64,000 nucleotides of DNA from Pseudomonadota bacterium (GCA_016719885.1 JADJYF010000016.1:77807-141806), one strand, 5' to 3'. Numbered from the stretch's first letter, positions 35,608 through 43,325 are shown. Numbers and translations are program-made. Notes: a model not told the origin generated them from the letters alone.

Positions 35608-35646
35608 ACGGTGTGAGGACAGTCGCGCCAGGGTGCGGCCACGGCC

Positions 35647-36396
35647 ATGAAGAAATTCGATTTGCTGAGCTTGAGCGGCGTGGCGGTGGCCATCATCGCG
35701 GTGCTGCTCGGCCAGCATCTCGAGGGCGGCAGCATCACCACCTTGTTGAACGGTCCAGCCATCCTGATCGTGGTCGGCGGCAGCATCGGCGCGACCATGC
35801 TGCAGTCGCCCATGCCGGTGTTCGTGCGCGCCATGTCGATGCTGGTATGGGTGGTGCGTCCGCCGCTGGTGCAACCCGAAACGCAATTGAAGGAAATCGT
35901 GCGCTGGGCGCAGCTCGCGCGGCGTGAAGGCCTGCTCGGCCTCGAGGACGTGGTGGAGTCGGTGCGCGACGCCTATGCGCGCAAAGGCCTGCAGCTGGTC
36001 ATCGACGGCAACGACCCGGAAACCATCCGCGAAACGCTGGAGCTCGACGCCATGGCGCGCGAACGCCACGACCTCAATGCCGCCAGGGTCATCGACGGCA
36101 TGGGCGGCTACGCGCCGACCCTCGGCATCCTCGGCGCGGTCATGGGTCTCATCGAAGTCATGAACAACCTCGCCGACCCGGCCATGCTCGGCCAGGGTAT
36201 CGCGGTCGCATTCGTCGCCACCGTGTATGGCGTGGGCCTCGCGAATCTCGTGTTCCTGCCGACCGCCAACAAGCTGAAGGCGCTGGTGCGCGAACAATCG
36301 CGTCACAAGGAACTGTTGACGGTCGGCATCATGGCGATCGCCGCCGGCGACAACCCACGCAGCGTGGAAGCGCGCCTGCAGGGCTTGATCGTATGA
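35647..36396 (+). CDS. motC: Flagellar stator protein MotC (MotA family)
   Basis: MotC/MotA is the stator subunit that pushes on FliG using ion flow. The 249-residue protein begins MKKFDLLSLSGVAVAIIAVL, has four membrane segments, a cytosolic loop (about 70-150) with the charged segment LKEIVRWAQLARREGLLGLE, and the family sequence GGYAPTLGILGAVMGLIEVM. In Pseudomonas this position (after cheB) holds motC, a second MotA. It overlaps motD by four bases. cheB is not present before it. Confidence 0.93.
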   Translation: MKKFDLLSLSGVAVAIIAVLLGQHLEGGSITTLLNGPAILIVVGGSIGATMLQSPMPVFVRAMSMLVWVVRPPLVQPETQLKEIVRWAQLARREGLLGLEDVVESVRDAYARKGLQLVIDGNDPETIRETLELDAMARERHDLNAARVIDGMGGYAPTLGILGAVMGLIEVMNNLADPAMLGQGIAVAFVATVYGVGLANLVFLPTANKLKALVREQSRHKELLTVGIMAIAAGDNPRSVEARLQGLIV

Positions 36397-37310
36397 GCAG
36401 CGCGAGTCTCGCGGCCCGTCGGCGCAGCGCGCGCGATGCGGAGTTCGAGGATGAGAGCAACACCCATCGTTGGGTGGTGTCCTACGCCGATTTCATCACG
36501 CTGCTGTTCGCGTTCTTCGTGGTGATGTACTCGATTTCATCGGTCAACGACGGCAAGTTCCGCGTGTTGTCCGATTCCATGGAGAGCGTGTTCCGCCAGC
36601 CCGAGCCGCTGCCCGCTCCCATCGATTTCGGCGGCGGCCTGACCGGCCTCGGCAAGGTCGAGGGCAAGGATCCGCAAGGCGGCCAACCGACGCGCCTGCT
36701 GGAAGAAATCGTGCAGGACGATTACCCGGTGCCGGTCACCGATGTCGATGCCCATGACGTCACCGCCGGCGACATCGAAAAAGTGCTGAAGGATCCGATC
36801 GAGCTCGACAAGGTGCGCATACGCCAGAGCGAGGAATGGATAGAAGTCGAACTGGACGGTGCGTTCGCGTTCGCGAGCGGCCAGGCGCGCCTGAGCAAGG
36901 AATCCGACCCGACCATCAGCCGCCTCGCCGCCATGATCAAGGCCAGCACCACGCCGGTGCGCGTCGAAGGCTTCAGCGACAACGTGCCCTTGCAGAACGG
37001 CGTGTATGGCTCGAACTGGGAATTGTCGGCGGCGCGCGCCGGCGCGGTGGCGGCGGCATTCGCCGCGCGCGGCGTGGACGCCGATCGCCTGTCGGCGGCC
37101 GGCTATGGCGAGTTATACCCGGTGGCCGACAACGCCACCGCCGAAGGACGAGAGAAGAACCGGCGCGTGGTCATCGCGATCGCGCGTCATCCGCAAGTGC
37201 CGGGGGCCAGTGTCTCGCTGGCGGCCCGCGCCAACAGTCCGGAACAGTTGCCCGTCGAGAGCCTGAAGAGGATTTCGGTGTTGCCTGGGCCGGCGGAGAT
37301 AGAACAATGA
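36393..37310 (+). CDS. motD: Flagellar stator protein MotD (MotB family)
   Basis: MotD/MotB anchors the stator to peptidoglycan and supplies the ion-binding Asp. The 305-residue protein has one membrane segment preceded by RWVVSYADFITLLFAFFVVM (the essential Asp in SYADF, about residue 32), a plug/linker region (about 60-150) and a C-terminal OmpA domain with VRVEGFSDNVPLQ and NWELSAARAGAV. It is coupled to motC by an ATGA overlap and to the ParA gene downstream in the same way. Confidence 0.94.
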   Translation: MSSASLAARRRSARDAEFEDESNTHRWVVSYADFITLLFAFFVVMYSISSVNDGKFRVLSDSMESVFRQPEPLPAPIDFGGGLTGLGKVEGKDPQGGQPTRLLEEIVQDDYPVPVTDVDAHDVTAGDIEKVLKDPIELDKVRIRQSEEWIEVELDGAFAFASGQARLSKESDPTISRLAAMIKASTTPVRVEGFSDNVPLQNGVYGSNWELSAARAGAVAAAFAARGVDADRLSAAGYGELYPVADNATAEGREKNRRVVIAIARHPQVPGASVSLAARANSPEQLPVESLKRISVLPGPAEIEQ

Positions 37311-38110
37311 AAATCTGGACGGTGATGGCGCAGAAGGGTGGGGTGGGGAAGACCACGACGGTGGTCAACCTGGCAGGTGCGCTGACGGCGCAGGGCGCGC
37401 GCGTACTCGCCATCGATCTCGACCCCCATGGTTCCTTGACCAGCTATTTCGGCTACGACCCCGAACAGGATGCGGGCAGCGCCCACGACCTGTTCGCGGC
37501 GGCCGCCGGCAACGAAGCCTGCGACATCGGCAAGCTGCCGCGCCGCACGGTGGTGGACAAGCTCGAGATGATCACCAGCGCCACCGCGCTGGTGTCGCTG
37601 GAACGACGCTGCGGCCAGGTGAAGGGCATGGGCCGCGTGCTGACCCGTCACCTGCCCAAGCTTGCCGGGCGCTACGACTATTGCCTCATCGACTGCCCGC
37701 CGACGCTGGGCATGCTGGTGATCAACGCGCTGGCTGCCTGCGACCTGCTGGTGGTGCCCATGCAGTGCGAGGAACTGGCGCTGAAGTCCCTGGACCGCCT
37801 CATGCGTACGCTGGAACTGTTCGGCAATTCGAGCGGACGACGCGTGCCGCACCTCATCGTGCCGACCATGTTCGACCGCCGCACGCGCGCCTCGCGTGAC
37901 ACCTTGCTGTCCCTGCGCTGCCGTAACGACATCACGCTGTGGCCGGAGGTCATCCCGGTCGATACCCAGCTGCGCGAAGCCGCGCGTCTCGGTGTGCCGT
38001 TGACGCGCTGGCAGCCCGACGCACGCGGCGCCGAGGCCTACAGCCGTCTGCTCGATGCGCTGTTGAACAACCGTACACGCCAGTTGCGACTTGCCGAAGG
38101 GGCGGCCTGA
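37307..38110 (+). CDS. ParA/Soj-type ATPase of the chemotaxis cluster
   Basis: A ParA-family ATPase; in Pseudomonas and Vibrio relatives the ParA in this place positions chemotaxis arrays at the pole (ParC role). The 267-residue protein begins MKIWTVMAQKGGVGKTTTVV (Walker A with the signature Lys), has IDLDPHGSLTSYFGY and CLIDCPPTLGMLVINALAAC, all typical of ParA rather than FleN. ATG 37307 overlaps the motD stop; the open frame upstream is a shadow of motD. The next gene encodes a CheW-like protein. Confidence 0.92.
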   Translation: MKIWTVMAQKGGVGKTTTVVNLAGALTAQGARVLAIDLDPHGSLTSYFGYDPEQDAGSAHDLFAAAAGNEACDIGKLPRRTVVDKLEMITSATALVSLERRCGQVKGMGRVLTRHLPKLAGRYDYCLIDCPPTLGMLVINALAACDLLVVPMQCEELALKSLDRLMRTLELFGNSSGRRVPHLIVPTMFDRRTRASRDTLLSLRCRNDITLWPEVIPVDTQLREAARLGVPLTRWQPDARGAEAYSRLLDALLNNRTRQLRLAEGAA

Positions 38111-38112
38111 GG

Positions 38113-38577
38113 GTGGACATACTCGAGAATTTCTTCGCCGAGCACCTGCACGAGGCGCCGGATCCGAACGCGCCCAGTGCCGAGATCACGCGCGTGGCGA
38201 GCGCCGCCACGCGCTACGTGCTGTTCAAGGTCGGCCAGATCCGCTTCGCGCTGGCCAGTACCGCCATCGCGGCTTTCGGTCGCGAGCGCGAGGGCGACTG
38301 CGAATACGTGGCGGGCGAAGTATTGGTGCCGACGCGCTACCGGGCGGCGGCGCGCATCGACGCCGATCATCAGCACTACATCCACCTGGCCGGCACGCGG
38401 CTCGGCATCGGGCCGTGCAAGGCCGATGGCGACATCGTGGCGGCCGAGGGCATGGTCGCGCCACGAAACCGTCACGCCGACGAGCCCTGGATCATCGCGA
38501 CCTTGTCCGATCCGCCAAGCTTGATTCTGGAAAAACACGCACTTAACGCCTTACTGCACCGGCACGCGAGCGCTTGA
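38113..38577 (+). CDS. CheW-like protein (ParP-type, PA1463-like)
   Basis: A 154-residue protein with a weak CheW domain, in the position of the Pseudomonas PA1463 gene after ParA. Vibrio ParP, encoded beside ParC, links arrays to the pole through a CheA-like/CheW-like domain, so a similar role is inferred. Visible features are TRYVLFKVGQIRFALASTAI (about residues 36-55, the CheW strand pattern) and a C-terminal helix LEKHALNALLHRHASA. The GTG at 38113, two bases after the ParA stop, is the likely start; there is no better in-frame start nearby. Confidence 0.75.
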   Translation: MDILENFFAEHLHEAPDPNAPSAEITRVASAATRYVLFKVGQIRFALASTAIAAFGREREGDCEYVAGEVLVPTRYRAAARIDADHQHYIHLAGTRLGIGPCKADGDIVAAEGMVAPRNRHADEPWIIATLSDPPSLILEKHALNALLHRHASA

Positions 38578-38585
38578 ACGAGGGC

Positions 38586-38601
38586 TGGCACGCGGTGTGC
38601 A
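38586..38601 (+). promoter_or_regulatory. Possible sigma54-type promoter before cheW
   Basis: TGGCACGCGGTGTGCA has a perfect TGGCAC -24 half and GG/GC doublets spaced by 10 bases; the -12 half is GTGCA, the same variant as before flgJ. It is about 72 bases before the cheW ATG. A TACAAT at 38606-38611 could instead be a sigma70 -10, but no -35 is seen at the right spacing. Confidence 0.4.
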
Positions 38602-38673
38602 TTTATACAATCGACAGCACCGGGCATGACCGTTTTCTGACATAGGACAACGGCAGCCCGACAGGAGCAGACC

Positions 38674-39150
38674 ATGAGCGCCGTCATGCAACAGAACAAC
38701 CAGCAGGTTTTCCGCTGGGTCACCTTCCGCCTCGCGGATGAAATCTATGGCATCAACGTCATGCAGGTGCAGGAAGTGCTGCGCATGACCGACGTCGCGC
38801 CGGTGCCGGGCGCCCCGCATTACGTGATGGGCATCATCAACCTGCGCGGCAACGTCGTGACGGTGCTGGATACGCGCAAGCTGCTCGATCTCGCCACCGG
38901 CGACATCACCGACAGCTCGCGCATCATGATCATCGAATCGGGCAAGGTCACCGTCGGCCTGTTGGTCGACAGCGTCGCCGAAGTGGTCAACATCGCCCTG
39001 GCGGACATCGACCCGCCACCCAGCGTCGGCAATGACGAGGGTTCGCGCTACATCCAGGGCGTGTACAGCAGCGATCAGCAGATCCTGATCCTCATCGACC
39101 TCAACAAGCTCATCAACGAGGAGAACCGCGACGCGATCGGCATGTTCTGA
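38674..39150 (+). CDS. cheW: Chemotaxis coupling protein CheW
   Basis: CheW couples chemoreceptors to CheA. The 158-residue protein is a full CheW domain: FRLADEIYGINVMQVQEVLR (about residues 13-32), VPGAPHYVMGIINLRGNVVT (about 46-65), and GLLVDSVAEVVNIALADIDP. The ribosome site GGAG (about 9 bases upstream, in GACAGGAGCAGACC) supports ATG 38674. It follows the CheW-like gene by 96 bases, the longest gap in this part of the operon, containing promoter-like elements. Confidence 0.96.
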   Translation: MSAVMQQNNQQVFRWVTFRLADEIYGINVMQVQEVLRMTDVAPVPGAPHYVMGIINLRGNVVTVLDTRKLLDLATGDITDSSRIMIIESGKVTVGLLVDSVAEVVNIALADIDPPPSVGNDEGSRYIQGVYSSDQQILILIDLNKLINEENRDAIGMF

Positions 39151-39164
39151 TCGCCCGCGCCGCC

Positions 39165-39335
39165 ATGGACATCAAGCCCGTGCATCCATCCCCGCCGCCC
39201 GCGCCCTTGCACAGGGTCGAGGAGCAGGAGGATATGCGGCGCGAACAGCGGCGCCAGCAACAGGCGCGTGACGAACACGCGCGTCATCCCGAAGCAGCGG
39301 ACGACGGTCGTCCGCACATCGACGCCTACGCATGA
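39165..39335 (+). CDS. Small charged protein (56 aa) between cheW and the DUF2802 gene
   Basis: Not assigned to a named family. ATG 39165 lies 14 bases after the cheW stop and the stop overlaps the next start (ATGA at 39332), which argues for a translated, coupled gene. The protein is Pro-rich at first (MDIKPVHPSPPPAPLHRVEE), then a highly charged helix (QEDMRREQRRQQQARDEHAR) and ends GRPHIDAYA. Codon use matches neighbours. A soluble, helical accessory factor is all that can be said. Confidence 0.65.
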   Translation: MDIKPVHPSPPPAPLHRVEEQEDMRREQRRQQQARDEHARHPEAADDGRPHIDAYA

Positions 39336-39745
39336 TCGAGTCCGCCGCCATCGTCCACTACGCACCGCTCGCCGCCCTGGCTGGGGTGACGCTGGTGGTC
39401 GCCGTGCTCGGTGAGTGGCGGCACCGCCGCGCCCGGCGCGCCTCGGCTTACGCAGCGACCGCCCAGGCCGAACGCGTGGCGACCCTGGAACGGGACCTCG
39501 CAGCGCTCCTGACCTGCTCGCGCGGCATGGCCGAGCGCCTCGCGCAGGCCGAAACCCAGCAGCGCCGCCTGCAGACCCAGCTCGACAAGCTGAGCAGCCA
39601 CGACGACAACCAGCTCGCCGTGCAGCACGCCATGAAGCTCCTGAACAGCGGCGTGGACCTCAAGAACGTGACTTCGCTGTGCGAATTGTCGGAAGGCGAG
39701 GTCGAGATCCTGCAGAACCTGGCCCGCCACCAACGCGCCGCCTGA
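39332..39745 (+). CDS. DUF2802 protein of the flagellar/chemotaxis cluster
   Basis: A 137-residue protein of the DUF2802 type found directly after cheW in Pseudomonas-like clusters. It has one N-terminal membrane segment (APLAALAGVTLVVAVLG, about 11-27), a coiled coil (ERVATLERDLAALLTCSRGM, then ERLAQAETQQRRLQTQLDKL) and a C-terminal small helical part (NSGVDLKNVTSLCELSEGEV) that looks like a helix-turn-helix. Function unknown. It is the last gene of the motility run; the tRNA-Ser array begins about 60 bases on. Confidence 0.85.
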   Translation: MIESAAIVHYAPLAALAGVTLVVAVLGEWRHRRARRASAYAATAQAERVATLERDLAALLTCSRGMAERLAQAETQQRRLQTQLDKLSSHDDNQLAVQHAMKLLNSGVDLKNVTSLCELSEGEVEILQNLARHQRAA

Positions 39746-39771
39746 GGGGGCGCAAACCGCCTCGAATCCGG

Positions 39772-39777
39772 TACAAT
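39772..39777 (+). promoter_or_regulatory. Probable -10 box of the tRNA-Ser array promoter
   Basis: TACAAT lies about 32 bases before the first repeat and is followed by GCGCGGCC, a GC-rich discriminator of the kind found at stringently controlled stable-RNA promoters. The -35 region (GGCGCA at 17-base spacing) is poor. It would transcribe the whole array through to the terminator at 40562. Confidence 0.4.
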
Positions 39778-39878
39778 GCGCGGCCTCGCGGCCGGGCGAG
39801 AGAGGTGAGGACGCGCAGCAGGCGCGGCCGAATCAATCCCTCTCTCGGTGAGAGTTGCGACAGTACGAAAAAGAATTT

Positions 39879-39950
39879 GGAGAGGTGGCCGAGTGGTTGA
39901 AGGCGCTCCCCTGGAAAGTGTGTATACGGTCAAACGTATCGAGGGTTCGA
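39879..39950 (+). pseudogene. Partial tRNA-Ser(GGA), copy 1
   Basis: Identical to the functional tRNA from GGAGAGG to the T loop TTCGA except in the anticodon stem, where CTCCC replaces CACGC and no longer pairs fully with GTGTG. The 3' half of the T arm and the acceptor strand are missing here; a poor match (AATCAATCCCTCTCTCGGT) occurs about 85 bases later. Not expected to give a working tRNA. Confidence 0.8.
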
Positions 39951-40080
39951 CCGGCTCGCGATAAGCGAGTCGGGACGCCGACACGCAGTGGCGGCGCCCC
40001 GCAGGGGTGAGGACGCGCAGCAGGCGCGGCCGAATCAATCCCTCTCTCGGTGAGAGTTGCGACAGTACGAAAAAGAATTT

Positions 40081-40152
40081 GGAGAGGTGGCCGAGTGGTT
40101 GAAGGCGCACGCCTGGAAAGTGTGTATACGGTCAAACGTATCGAGGGTTCGA
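40081..40152 (+). pseudogene. Partial tRNA-Ser(GGA), copy 2
   Basis: Identical to the functional copy over all of its 72 bases, including the anticodon arm (CACGC-CTGGAAA-GTGTG), then diverges at the T loop after TTCGA. The downstream 3'-like segment is AATCAATCCCTCTCGGTG. Because the D, anticodon and variable arms are intact, a stable tRNA fragment could form. Confidence 0.8.
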
Positions 40153-40279
40153 CCGGCTCGCGATAGCGAGTCGGGACGCCGACACGCAGTGGCGGCGCCC
40201 CGCAGGGGTGAGGGCGCGCAGCAAGCGCGGCCGAATCAATCCCTCTCGGTGAGAGTTGCGACAGTACGAAAAAGAATTT

Positions 40280-40349
40280 GGAGAGGTGGCCGAGAGGTTG
40301 AAGGCGCCCCTGGAAAGTGTGTATACGGTCAAACGTATCGAGGGTTCGA
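40280..40349 (+). pseudogene. Partial tRNA-Ser(GGA), copy 3
   Basis: Like copies 1 and 2 but with a D-arm change (GAGAGG for GAGTGG) and a deletion in the anticodon stem (GGCGCCCCTGGAAA). It diverges after TTCGA in the T loop. The most degenerate of the three. Confidence 0.8.
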
Positions 40350-40464
40350 CCGGCGGGGGCCGGGTAGGCGCAGTGGCGGCGCCCCGCAGGGTGAGGACGC
40401 GCAGTCAGCGCGGCCGAATCAATCCCTCTCTCGGTGAGTGTTGCGACAGTACGAAAAAGAATTT

Positions 40465-40554
40465 GGAGAGGTGGCCGAGTGGTTGAAGGCGCACGCCTGG
40501 AAAGTGTGTATACGGTCAAACGTATCGAGGGTTCGAATCCCTCTCTCTCCGCCA
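40465..40554 (+). tRNA. tRNA-Ser (anticodon GGA)
   Basis: Complete class II tRNA: acceptor GGAGAGG pairs with TCTCTCC (G7-U wobble), D arm GCCGAGTGGTTGAAGGC, anticodon arm CACGC-CTGGAAA-GTGTG with anticodon GGA (reads UCC and UCU), long variable arm ATACG-GTCAAA-CGTAT, T arm GAGGG-TTCGAAT-CCCTC, discriminator G and encoded CCA (40552-40554). The only intact copy at the end of the tandem array, eight bases before a strong terminator. Confidence 0.97.
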
Positions 40555-40561
40555 AATAGAC

Positions 40562-40592
40562 AAAAAGCCCCTCACGGGGCTTTTTGTTTTTT
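40562..40592 (+). terminator. Intrinsic terminator after tRNA-Ser
   Basis: AAAAAGCCCC (40562-40571), loop TCAC and GGGGCTTTTT (40576-40585) form a perfect 10-bp stem followed by GTTTTTT. A strong, possibly bidirectional terminator that ends the tRNA array transcript. Confidence 0.9.
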
Positions 40593-40628
40593 CAGCCATC
40601 CCCGCATACCGACTCGCACCTCACCTCC

Positions 40629-42062
40629 ATGAAAATCGCCGTCCTCATCCACAGTGCCGCCAAGAACGACGCGCGCGTCGCCAAGGAAGCGATGTCCCTG
40701 CGCGCCGCCGGCCACGAGGTGGTGATCCACGGCATCTCTCCCGACCTGGCCCGCCATCGCCTGGCTTTGCCCGGCAGTGACGTGCCGCTATGGCTGGAAC
40801 CGCGCGTCCGCGCCGCGGCACGCGTGCGCAAGCGCGCGCTGTTGCTGCTGGCGCTCGCGCCCGTGCTGTTGCTGGCCGCCGCGTCGGGCCAGGCACTCGT
40901 CTCGCGCGGACTGCGTTTCGCGGGGCACGATGTCGCAAGCCTGGTCGTCATGCTGGGCGTGCTGGGTGGCCTCGGCGTCGCCTATGCGAGTCGTCATCGC
41001 CTGGCGCGATTCGCGCAGCATCTCGACGATTTCGTCATGACACGTCACGCCTCGAGCGCCCGCGCGCGCCAGGCGTTGAACAAGGATGCCGGTCTCGACC
41101 TCGCGCGTGGCCATCACGACATCGCCGCCGCGCTCCTGCGCAGCGTTGCGAGTGGCCCGCGCCCCGATGCCTTTCACATTCACGACCTGGTGGCGCTGGT
41201 GCTGGCCGCATCGCTGAAGCGCCGTTACGCCGTGCCGGTGGTATGGGACGCCCACGAGATCTACCAGGATCTCGCCGGTGGCGATGCGCTGCGCGCGCGC
41301 GAGAACGCCGCCATCATTGCCGGCTGCCATCGACAGCTCGATCATTTCATCACCATCAACGACAGCATCGCGCGCTTCTACCGCGATCATTACCCAGCGT
41401 TGCCGACGCCGGTGGTGGTGATGAATGCAACCGTGCCGGAGCCAGTGCCGGTGTACGACGGGTGTCTGCATCGCGCCGCGGGCCTGCCGCTCACACAGAA
41501 GATCCTGCTGTTCCAGGGACGCTTCAGTGCGCACCGTGGTCTTCAGCACCTGGTCGAGGCCGCCGCCGCGTTGCGCGCGGATTGGACGCTGGTGATGATG
41601 GGCTGGGGCGGGCTCGAAGCGACGCTGCGCGCACAGGCAGCACAACATGTTCGCGCAGGGACGCCCGCCACGGTGTTCGTGCCCGGCGTGCCGCAAGCCC
41701 AACTGCAACTCTGGTCGGCCGGCGCGACCTTGGGCGTGGTGCCCTACGAAAACACCAGCCTGAACCACCTGTATTGCACGCCCAACAAGCTGTGGGAATA
41801 TCCCGGCGCGGGAGTGCCGATGCTTTGCACCGACCTGCCGGAAATGGCGGCCATCGTCGAGCGGTTCGGCTGCGGCGCGCTGCTGCCGCGCGACTTCACG
41901 GCCGCGGACATCGCGCGCATCGTCAATGGCCTCGACGATGAAGCCCTGGCGCGGATGCGCGCGCGCTGCGCGCCGTGTATCGCCGCCAACAACTGGTCGC
42001 ATTGGGAGAACAACCTGCTCGGCGTGTACGCCGATATCGCGCGCGCCGCGGGCGCTAGATAG
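40629..42062 (+). CDS. Glycosyltransferase (GT-B, group 1/family 4-like) with membrane hairpin
   Basis: Probable GT-B sugar transferase. The 477-residue protein starts MKIAVLIHSAAKNDARVAKE (N-terminal Rossmann part) and has FHIHDLVALVLAASLKRRYA and VVWDAHEIYQDLAGGD before the C-terminal domain (KILLFQGRFSAHRGLQHLVE, VPYENTSLNHLYCTPNKLWE, GAGVPMLCTDLPEM), which is typical of family 4. Residues about 70-130 contain two hydrophobic stretches (RALLLLALAPVLLLAAAS and VASLVVMLGVLGGLGVAYAS), a likely membrane hairpin inserted in the N-domain. ATG 40629 fits the domain start. Acceptor and donor are unknown; an envelope glycan is plausible. Confidence 0.8.
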   Translation: MKIAVLIHSAAKNDARVAKEAMSLRAAGHEVVIHGISPDLARHRLALPGSDVPLWLEPRVRAAARVRKRALLLLALAPVLLLAAASGQALVSRGLRFAGHDVASLVVMLGVLGGLGVAYASRHRLARFAQHLDDFVMTRHASSARARQALNKDAGLDLARGHHDIAAALLRSVASGPRPDAFHIHDLVALVLAASLKRRYAVPVVWDAHEIYQDLAGGDALRARENAAIIAGCHRQLDHFITINDSIARFYRDHYPALPTPVVVMNATVPEPVPVYDGCLHRAAGLPLTQKILLFQGRFSAHRGLQHLVEAAAALRADWTLVMMGWGGLEATLRAQAAQHVRAGTPATVFVPGVPQAQLQLWSAGATLGVVPYENTSLNHLYCTPNKLWEYPGAGVPMLCTDLPEMAAIVERFGCGALLPRDFTAADIARIVNGLDDEALARMRARCAPCIAANNWSHWENNLLGVYADIARAAGAR

Positions 42063-42068
42063 CGCGCT

Positions 42069-43304
42069 CTAAAGCTCCGTATCGCCCTTCAACAGGCGTT
42101 GCACGATGGTGCGCTTCAGGATCTCGTTGGTGCCGTCGGCGATGTTGATGATGCGCAGGGTCTGCCAGATCTCGGCGAGGCCCACTTCGTTGGTGAGACC
42201 CATGCCGCCATGGGCTTGCATGGCGCGGTTCACCGCTTCCAGACCGACCTCCACCGCGTAGCACTTGGCCATCGACAGTTCCTTGACGGCGCGTTCACCG
42301 CGGTCGAGCAGGATCGCGGCGTTGATACCCATGAGATGGGCGGCGTGGAGCTGCGTGGCCGATTCGGCGAGCGGAAAGCTGACGCCCTGGTATTCGGCGA
42401 TGGGATGGCCAAACGCCTCGCGCTGCTGCACGTAGCCGAGCGCGAGTTCCAGCGCGGCACGGCCGAGACCGACGGCGCGCGCCGCGTTGTAGACCCGCCC
42501 CAGCGACACGCCGAGCAGGGCGGTGGCGAAGCCCTGGTTAAGCTTGCCGACCAGTTGCGAAGCCTCGACGCGAACGTCGTCGAGGACCAGCGCGCCCTCG
42601 TCACCGCCGGCATGGCCGAACAGTTTCACCACGCTCTCCACTTCGAAACCGGGCGCATCGGTCGGCACCAGGAAGGCCGAGATGCCGCCCTGGTGGGCGG
42701 CCGCGGCGGCCGCGTCGGTGACGGCGAATACGATGCAGTAATCGGCGTGCGGTGAATTGCTGGTCCACAGCTTGCGGCCGGTGATGCGCCAGCCGTCGCC
42801 GTCGGCCACCGCGCGGGTCTTGATCATGCTGGCGTCCGAGCCGGCGCCGGGCTCGGAAAGTCCGAAGCACATCGAACGTCGGCCACTCAGGAGATCGGGC
42901 AGCATGCGTTCGCGCACTTCCGCGCTGACGTGTTCCAGCACCGGGCTCGCGGCAAATGCCCAGTGGGCGATGGTGTAGGGCGCCAGGAACGAGCGGGCGC
43001 CGCAGGTGTGATAAACCGCCTGCCAGGCGACGAAGTAGGCAAGATGGCCGAGTCCGCCGCCACCGATGGCGGTCGGCACGCACATGTTGAAGAAGCCCGC
43101 CTCGCTGGACGCCATGCGCACTTCGCGAATGACGTCGTAGAGCGTATCGCTGTAGCGGCCGTCGGCGGCGTAGCGCGCGCGCGGATCGTCGATGAGCGCG
43201 GCGTGGCGCTCGTGGCGTGGCAGGACTTCGCGCCTGACGAAGGCGGTCACCGCGTCACGCACGGCGACGATGTCGGAAGGCAGGTCGAAGGCAATGCTGC
43301 TCAT
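42069..43304 (-). CDS. Acyl-CoA dehydrogenase family protein
   Basis: Flavoenzyme predicted to introduce a double bond alpha-beta to an acyl-CoA. The 411-residue protein has the FAD/acyl-CoA core: CFGLSEPGAGSDASMIKTRA (about residues 142-161), GWRITGRKLWTSNSPHADYC, and the C-terminal MQAHGGMGLTNEVGLAEIWQ, then RIINIADGTNEILKRTIVQR. The base at the usual Glu position in YEGT is Asp (IADGT), as in the ACAD10/11-like group. Followed on the same strand by an EamA transporter gene upstream in coordinates; substrate unknown. Confidence 0.88.
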   Translation of the reverse strand: MSSIAFDLPSDIVAVRDAVTAFVRREVLPRHERHAALIDDPRARYAADGRYSDTLYDVIREVRMASSEAGFFNMCVPTAIGGGGLGHLAYFVAWQAVYHTCGARSFLAPYTIAHWAFAASPVLEHVSAEVRERMLPDLLSGRRSMCFGLSEPGAGSDASMIKTRAVADGDGWRITGRKLWTSNSPHADYCIVFAVTDAAAAAAHQGGISAFLVPTDAPGFEVESVVKLFGHAGGDEGALVLDDVRVEASQLVGKLNQGFATALLGVSLGRVYNAARAVGLGRAALELALGYVQQREAFGHPIAEYQGVSFPLAESATQLHAAHLMGINAAILLDRGERAVKELSMAKCYAVEVGLEAVNRAMQAHGGMGLTNEVGLAEIWQTLRIINIADGTNEILKRTIVQRLLKGDTEL

Positions 43305-43325
43305 GTCAAATCCTCGTGGTCACCT

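Larger units (their letters stand above)
39804..40464 (+). repeat. Tandem repeat array carrying partial tRNA-Ser copies
   Basis: Three and a half units of about 202, 199 and 185 bases. Each unit has (a) a block from GGTGAGGACGCGCAG to AAAAAGAATTT, (b) the first ~70 bases of a tRNA-Ser(GGA) gene, up to GAGGGTTCGA of the T loop, and (c) a GC-rich block with a hairpin (GGCTCGC-GATAA-GCGAGTC) and GTGGCGGCGCCCCGCAGG. Block (a) contains AATCAATCCCTCTCTC, which resembles the tRNA 3' part AATCCCTCTCTCTCC. The array leads directly into the complete tRNA at 40465. Block (c) is shortened in the third unit. No protein gene is supported. Confidence 0.9.

Noticed and set aside
39951..40045. Insert within the T loop of the tRNA-Ser copies as a possible intron
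   Set aside because: After removal of the insert the 3' acceptor strand (TCTCGGT) still does not pair properly with GGAGAGG, and no group I intron core was seen.
39833..40632. Several protein-like frames in the tRNA-Ser repeat array
   Set aside because: They arise from repeated tRNA-like sequence on both strands and differ only by repeat unit; no real gene features.
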